Below the pieces are notes generated by a model. It was not told the DNA's origin. It did no database searches and saw only the letters and a list, made by a program, of their open reading frames with translations. A stretch of 64,000 nucleotides of DNA from Haliotis asinina. Lineage: Eukaryota; Mollusca; Gastropoda; Lepetellida; Haliotidae. The stretch lies in the NCBI RefSeq assembly GCF_037392515.1, contig NC_090280.1, forward strand, positions 25,735,118-25,799,117, given 5' to 3'. Position numbers and translations under genes: made by a program. Shown in pieces: positions 61,465 to 64,000 of this stretch. Numbering within the stretch: position 1 is the first letter of the stretch; each line of letters begins with the position of its first letter.

Positions 61465-62783
61465 CACAGGCAAAGTGTAGCGCAAAATGGGTTGCGCAGC
61501 AGAACGAAACTGACCAGTCTTCGTATATGCGAGCGAAGCGAGCAAAGGTTGGCAACAAACGTCCCTCGCTTCGGTCCGAAAAATATTTTTCATGTCAAAA
61601 TAAAATATCGCCACCATCAAATGTAGACACACATTTACTCACAGGGTTGTGCTCTCAGATTTCCAACCTCATACTTAACAATTACTCACGTGAAATATAT
61701 TTTAATCAACGTTTTAAGCGCCGCTGGTGCTCTCACAGAGCGTTCTTCGCCTCCATTACCCCTGCCAGCTTCCGGTTCAGCGGAATGAAGGAACAGGTTA
61801 GGTAACTCTGAAAGCACTTGTCGAGTCGCATGTCCTCCGCAAAGTTCGCAGATGACAGTCGTCGTGCAGATTAATCATGAATGAGGAGCAAAGGAACTGC
61901 ATTGCTGTTGCTGAGGCAGGCCACAATCTCCTTATAACAGGACAATGCGGGACAGGAAAGACATTTACTTTGAGGTATGGATGTTTTGTTTTTAAATTTC
62001 AAGTCATCAAGTGGATTTGTCGTGAGGTGTCACGGTTTTCGTTTACAGTGAAAACGATCTTTTGCTTTGTAACAGAACTATTTTGTATTGATAAGAATTG
62101 ATCAAGAAATGAAAAGAATAGCTTTTCGTCAAATCGGTGCTTAGATCACATGGAACAGTTTTTCGTAACAAGAAAAGGAATAAGTTTAATTTTACTTCAT
62201 ATTACGTACCAGCTGACGGCATCTGTCCCAGCGTATGGCCACATTTTACTGTGTTTGTATTTCCCGCAAAAATAACTACTTGCGCAATTACCTCCCTTGC
62301 ATTCATCCACTCGCTACGTCAGGAGTGAGCCTTTTTAGAATAACTGTTACTAAAATTCTAACAATAACCACAGCATATGAGATAAATAATCTGGAACAAT
62401 TTAATGAGAAATTTGGGCAATATGATGTGTCCTCTTAATTTCTGCTTATTCTTGTTCCTTCATTCCGCTGAACCGGAAGCTGACAGGGGTAATGGAGGCG
62501 AAGAACGCTCTGTGAGAGCACCAGTGGCGCTTAAAACGTTGATTAAAATATATTTCACGTGAGTAATTGTTACGTATGAGGTTGGAAATCTGAGAGCACA
62601 ACCCTGTGAGTAAATGTGTGTCTATATTTGATGGTGGCGATATTTTATTTTGACATGAAAAATATTTTTCGGACTGAAGCGAGGGACGTTTGTTGCCAAC
62701 CTTTACTCGCTTCGCTCGCATATACGAAGACTGGTCAGTTTCGTTCTGCTGCGCAAACTATTTTGCGCTACACTTTGCCTGTG
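61465..62783. mobile_element. Foldback-type element with 331-nt inverted repeats carrying a helicase exon
   Basis: 61465-61795 and 62453-62783 are inverted copies of equal length with only scattered differences (for example GCAAAATGGGTTGCG versus GCAAAATAGTTTGCG). Ends read CACAGGCAAAGTGTAGCGC. TGAAG occurs near both borders. The unique centre (61796-62452) contains the first exon of a Pif1-like helicase with its own donor site and no other recognised gene. The element lies in the intron between exons 9 and 10 of the Ig-type receptor gene. Superfamily not recognised. Confidence 0.85.
61877..61974 (+). pseudogene. Pif1-like helicase first exon captured in the foldback element
   Basis: An ATG opens MNEEQRNCIAVAEAGHNLLI, then TGQCGTGKTFTLR with a complete Walker A (GQCGTGKT), followed by a GTATGG donor. 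This is the start of a Pif1/RRM3-type helicase, where a Q-like NEEQ motif precedes Walker A. No further helicase motifs follow within the element, so only the 5' exon is present. It may be a captured gene fragment or the remnant of an autonomous element's gene. Confidence 0.65.
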
Positions 62784-62848
62784 TATGAAGATATCGTGTG
62801 TTCGGTACATTATCATGTTGTGATCATACATATGTTTGCTGTCTCCAG

Positions 62849-62914
62849 TCGGAAAATGCAGTTCTAATCGACTATGCAGGACCAGTCGCTGCCGAATACA
62901 ACTGTGGCGAAATG
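62849..62914 (+). CDS. Ig-superfamily receptor gene, exon 10: cytoplasmic tyrosines
   Basis: 66 nt, phase 0-0, with a GTCTCCAG acceptor and GTAGGT donor. It encodes SENAVLIDYAGPVAAEYNCG plus EM. Two tyrosines are present (IDYAGP and AEYNCG); neither fits a strict ITIM. Y-N-C-G has Asn at +1, not a GRB2 site (needs +2). Confidence 0.65.
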
Positions 62915-63146
62915 GTAGGTTTATTGTACATATCCTGTCACGTTCCGGGAAGAGACGTCCGTGATTGGCTGACACGATGCCGAAACGACTCTAAGTTGCA
63001 ACGACCTCAAAGAGAACGCATTTTCTGCAGTAGTGAACTGCTTGGTTCAGTAAATGTACCAGGTGCAGATTTGGGTTCAGTCACGGAATAAATTCCCTTT
63101 ATAGAAAATTTAGACATTTGTAAGTGCAGTTGTGTTAAAATTTCAG

Positions 63147-63353
63147 AATGATGACGGTCTGACCTACGCCGACCTTGCCCTTGAATTGCCTACTCTGATC
63201 GACGGCAAACCCATCATACACAGAAGGGAGGAGCCGGTGGTATATGAACAGATTGACTTCGCCCTCACCCCCGGGCCACAGCTTCCGGACAAGATATGGG
63301 AGTTGGAAGAGCAGGAGGAGAAGGAGGACAGACGACAGTGCCTCTGGGACTGA
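63147..63353 (+). CDS. Ig-superfamily receptor gene, last exon: two canonical ITIMs
   Basis: Starting in phase 0 after a TTTCAG acceptor, it encodes NDDGLTYADLALELPTLIDG, KPIIHRREEPVVYEQIDFAL, a Pro-rich segment, and an acidic end (ELEEQEEKEDRRQCLWD) before TGA at 63351. LTYADL and VVYEQI both fit the strict ITIM consensus [S/I/V/L]-x-Y-x-x-[I/V/L], 24 residues apart. That is the spacing range that lets tandem-SH2 phosphatases (SHP type) dock in vertebrate inhibitory receptors. Together with the upstream Ig and TM exons this predicts an inhibitory cell-surface receptor. The function is inferred by analogy. Confidence 0.8.
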   Translation, partial: NDDGLTYADLALELPTLIDGKPIIHRREEPVVYEQIDFALTPGPQLPDKIWELEEQEEKEDRRQCLWD

Positions 63354-63689
63354 AGATGAATAAACCTTGAGAATCTACAGCTGCAGGACAAGACCATGGA
63401 TCTGGAAGAGATGGATTAAGGAGGCAGTGCTTCTCGGAGTGAAGAATAAAGAACTTTGAGAATCTCCAGCCGGACAAGACCTTTCGAAATTGAAGAGCTG
63501 GACGAGGGAGGCTGTGCTTCTGGGAGTGAAGATGGAAGACACTTGCGAATCTTCAGCTGCCAGACAAGACCTGGGAGGCTGAATAGGGAGTAGAGGAGAA
63601 TCTCAAGGTTACATTGCGAAACATAACTAGCATTTGATGGAATCATTTAGATAAGCAAATATACTTTCAAAGCTGAATAAGAGCATTGG

Positions 63690-63693
<4 letters not shown>

Positions 63694-63730
<37 letters not shown>

Positions 63731-63780
63731 TGTGTGTGTGTGTGGATGCGTGCGTGCGTCCGTGCGTCCGTGTGTGTGGA
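63694..63780. repeat. (GA)n/(GT)n microsatellite
   Basis: About 16 GA units followed by GT and GCGT units. Nothing else recognised from 63781 to the window end. Confidence 0.95.
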
Positions 63781-64000
63781 ACTATTGGCTTCTGTATAAT
63801 GATCCTCGGTAGTAAAGAAACTGAATCCAGTGGTCCCTTTGTGAATTGGGTACATTACAAGTATTCACAACTGAGGAACATTACATGTATATATTCCCAA
63901 ACTGGCGTATTTTTAAGGGGATACCCCGTCGAGAGTGTATCTGCCTGTTTTCAGTTAAACTGGTATTTTTATCGACAAGGTTGTGCACTGGCCGTAGGGA

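Noticed and set aside
61455..62721. Two similar open frames (116 aa plus strand, 91 aa minus strand) that look like a conserved protein
   Set aside because: They are the two inverted repeats of the foldback element read outward; similarity comes from DNA duplication.

Overview
This is a nuclear genome window from an animal, almost certainly a marine gastropod and probably an abalone-like vetigastropod. Three things point that way. Dispersed SINE-like repeats carry the (GAGT)n / TACGCCGCACTCAGCAATATT signature that I associate with Haliotis. Two genes are split into immunoglobulin-domain exons with proper GT..AG introns. The transposon load is heavy (CR1/RTE-like LINEs, Tc1-like elements, a Ty3/gypsy-type LTR element and a Polinton). 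The species call rests on memory of the repeat family and is an inference.

Layout. About 4.9-11.6 kb (minus strand): scattered exons of an Ig-superfamily membrane protein (V-set half domain, two 36-nt stalk exons, one transmembrane exon). 8.7-10.5 kb: a decayed LINE. Up to 19.3 kb: mostly non-coding DNA with SINE copies and simple repeats. 19.36-35.95 kb is a nested set. A repetitive gene of unknown function (minus strand) was interrupted by a SINE with a 16-nt target duplication. A 14.6-kb Polinton/Maverick element then inserted into that SINE.

The Polinton (20134-34728) has near-identical ~0.3-kb terminal inverted repeats and apparently intact reading frames. They encode a protein-primed type DNA polymerase B, a DDE integrase, an FtsK/HerA-type packaging ATPase, a double-jelly-roll major capsid protein, several conserved small virion or membrane proteins, and two paralogous proteins with phage-tail-fibre-like repeats. 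Genes are packed with 0-50 bp gaps, and two pairs diverge from AT-rich spacers of 32-35 bp. Together they describe a virus-like element able in principle to integrate, replicate its DNA and build a capsid. I recognise no separate maturation protease.

36.6-52.2 kb is a transposon nest. It holds solo LTRs, a frameshifted Tc1-like transposase, an internally deleted Tc1-like element, and an 11.3-kb Ty3/gypsy-type LTR element. In that element integrase precedes reverse transcriptase (Gmr1-like order). It is dead, and broken by a LINE, a SINE and a repeat present twice. 53.4-63.35 kb (plus strand) is a multi-exon Ig-superfamily receptor gene: signal peptide, three Ig exons, a transmembrane exon and a chain of short cytoplasmic exons. 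These carry two canonical ITIM motifs and two related tyrosine motifs. All intron phases agree except for one frameshift in the third Ig exon. A foldback element carrying a Pif1-like helicase first exon sits in one of its introns.
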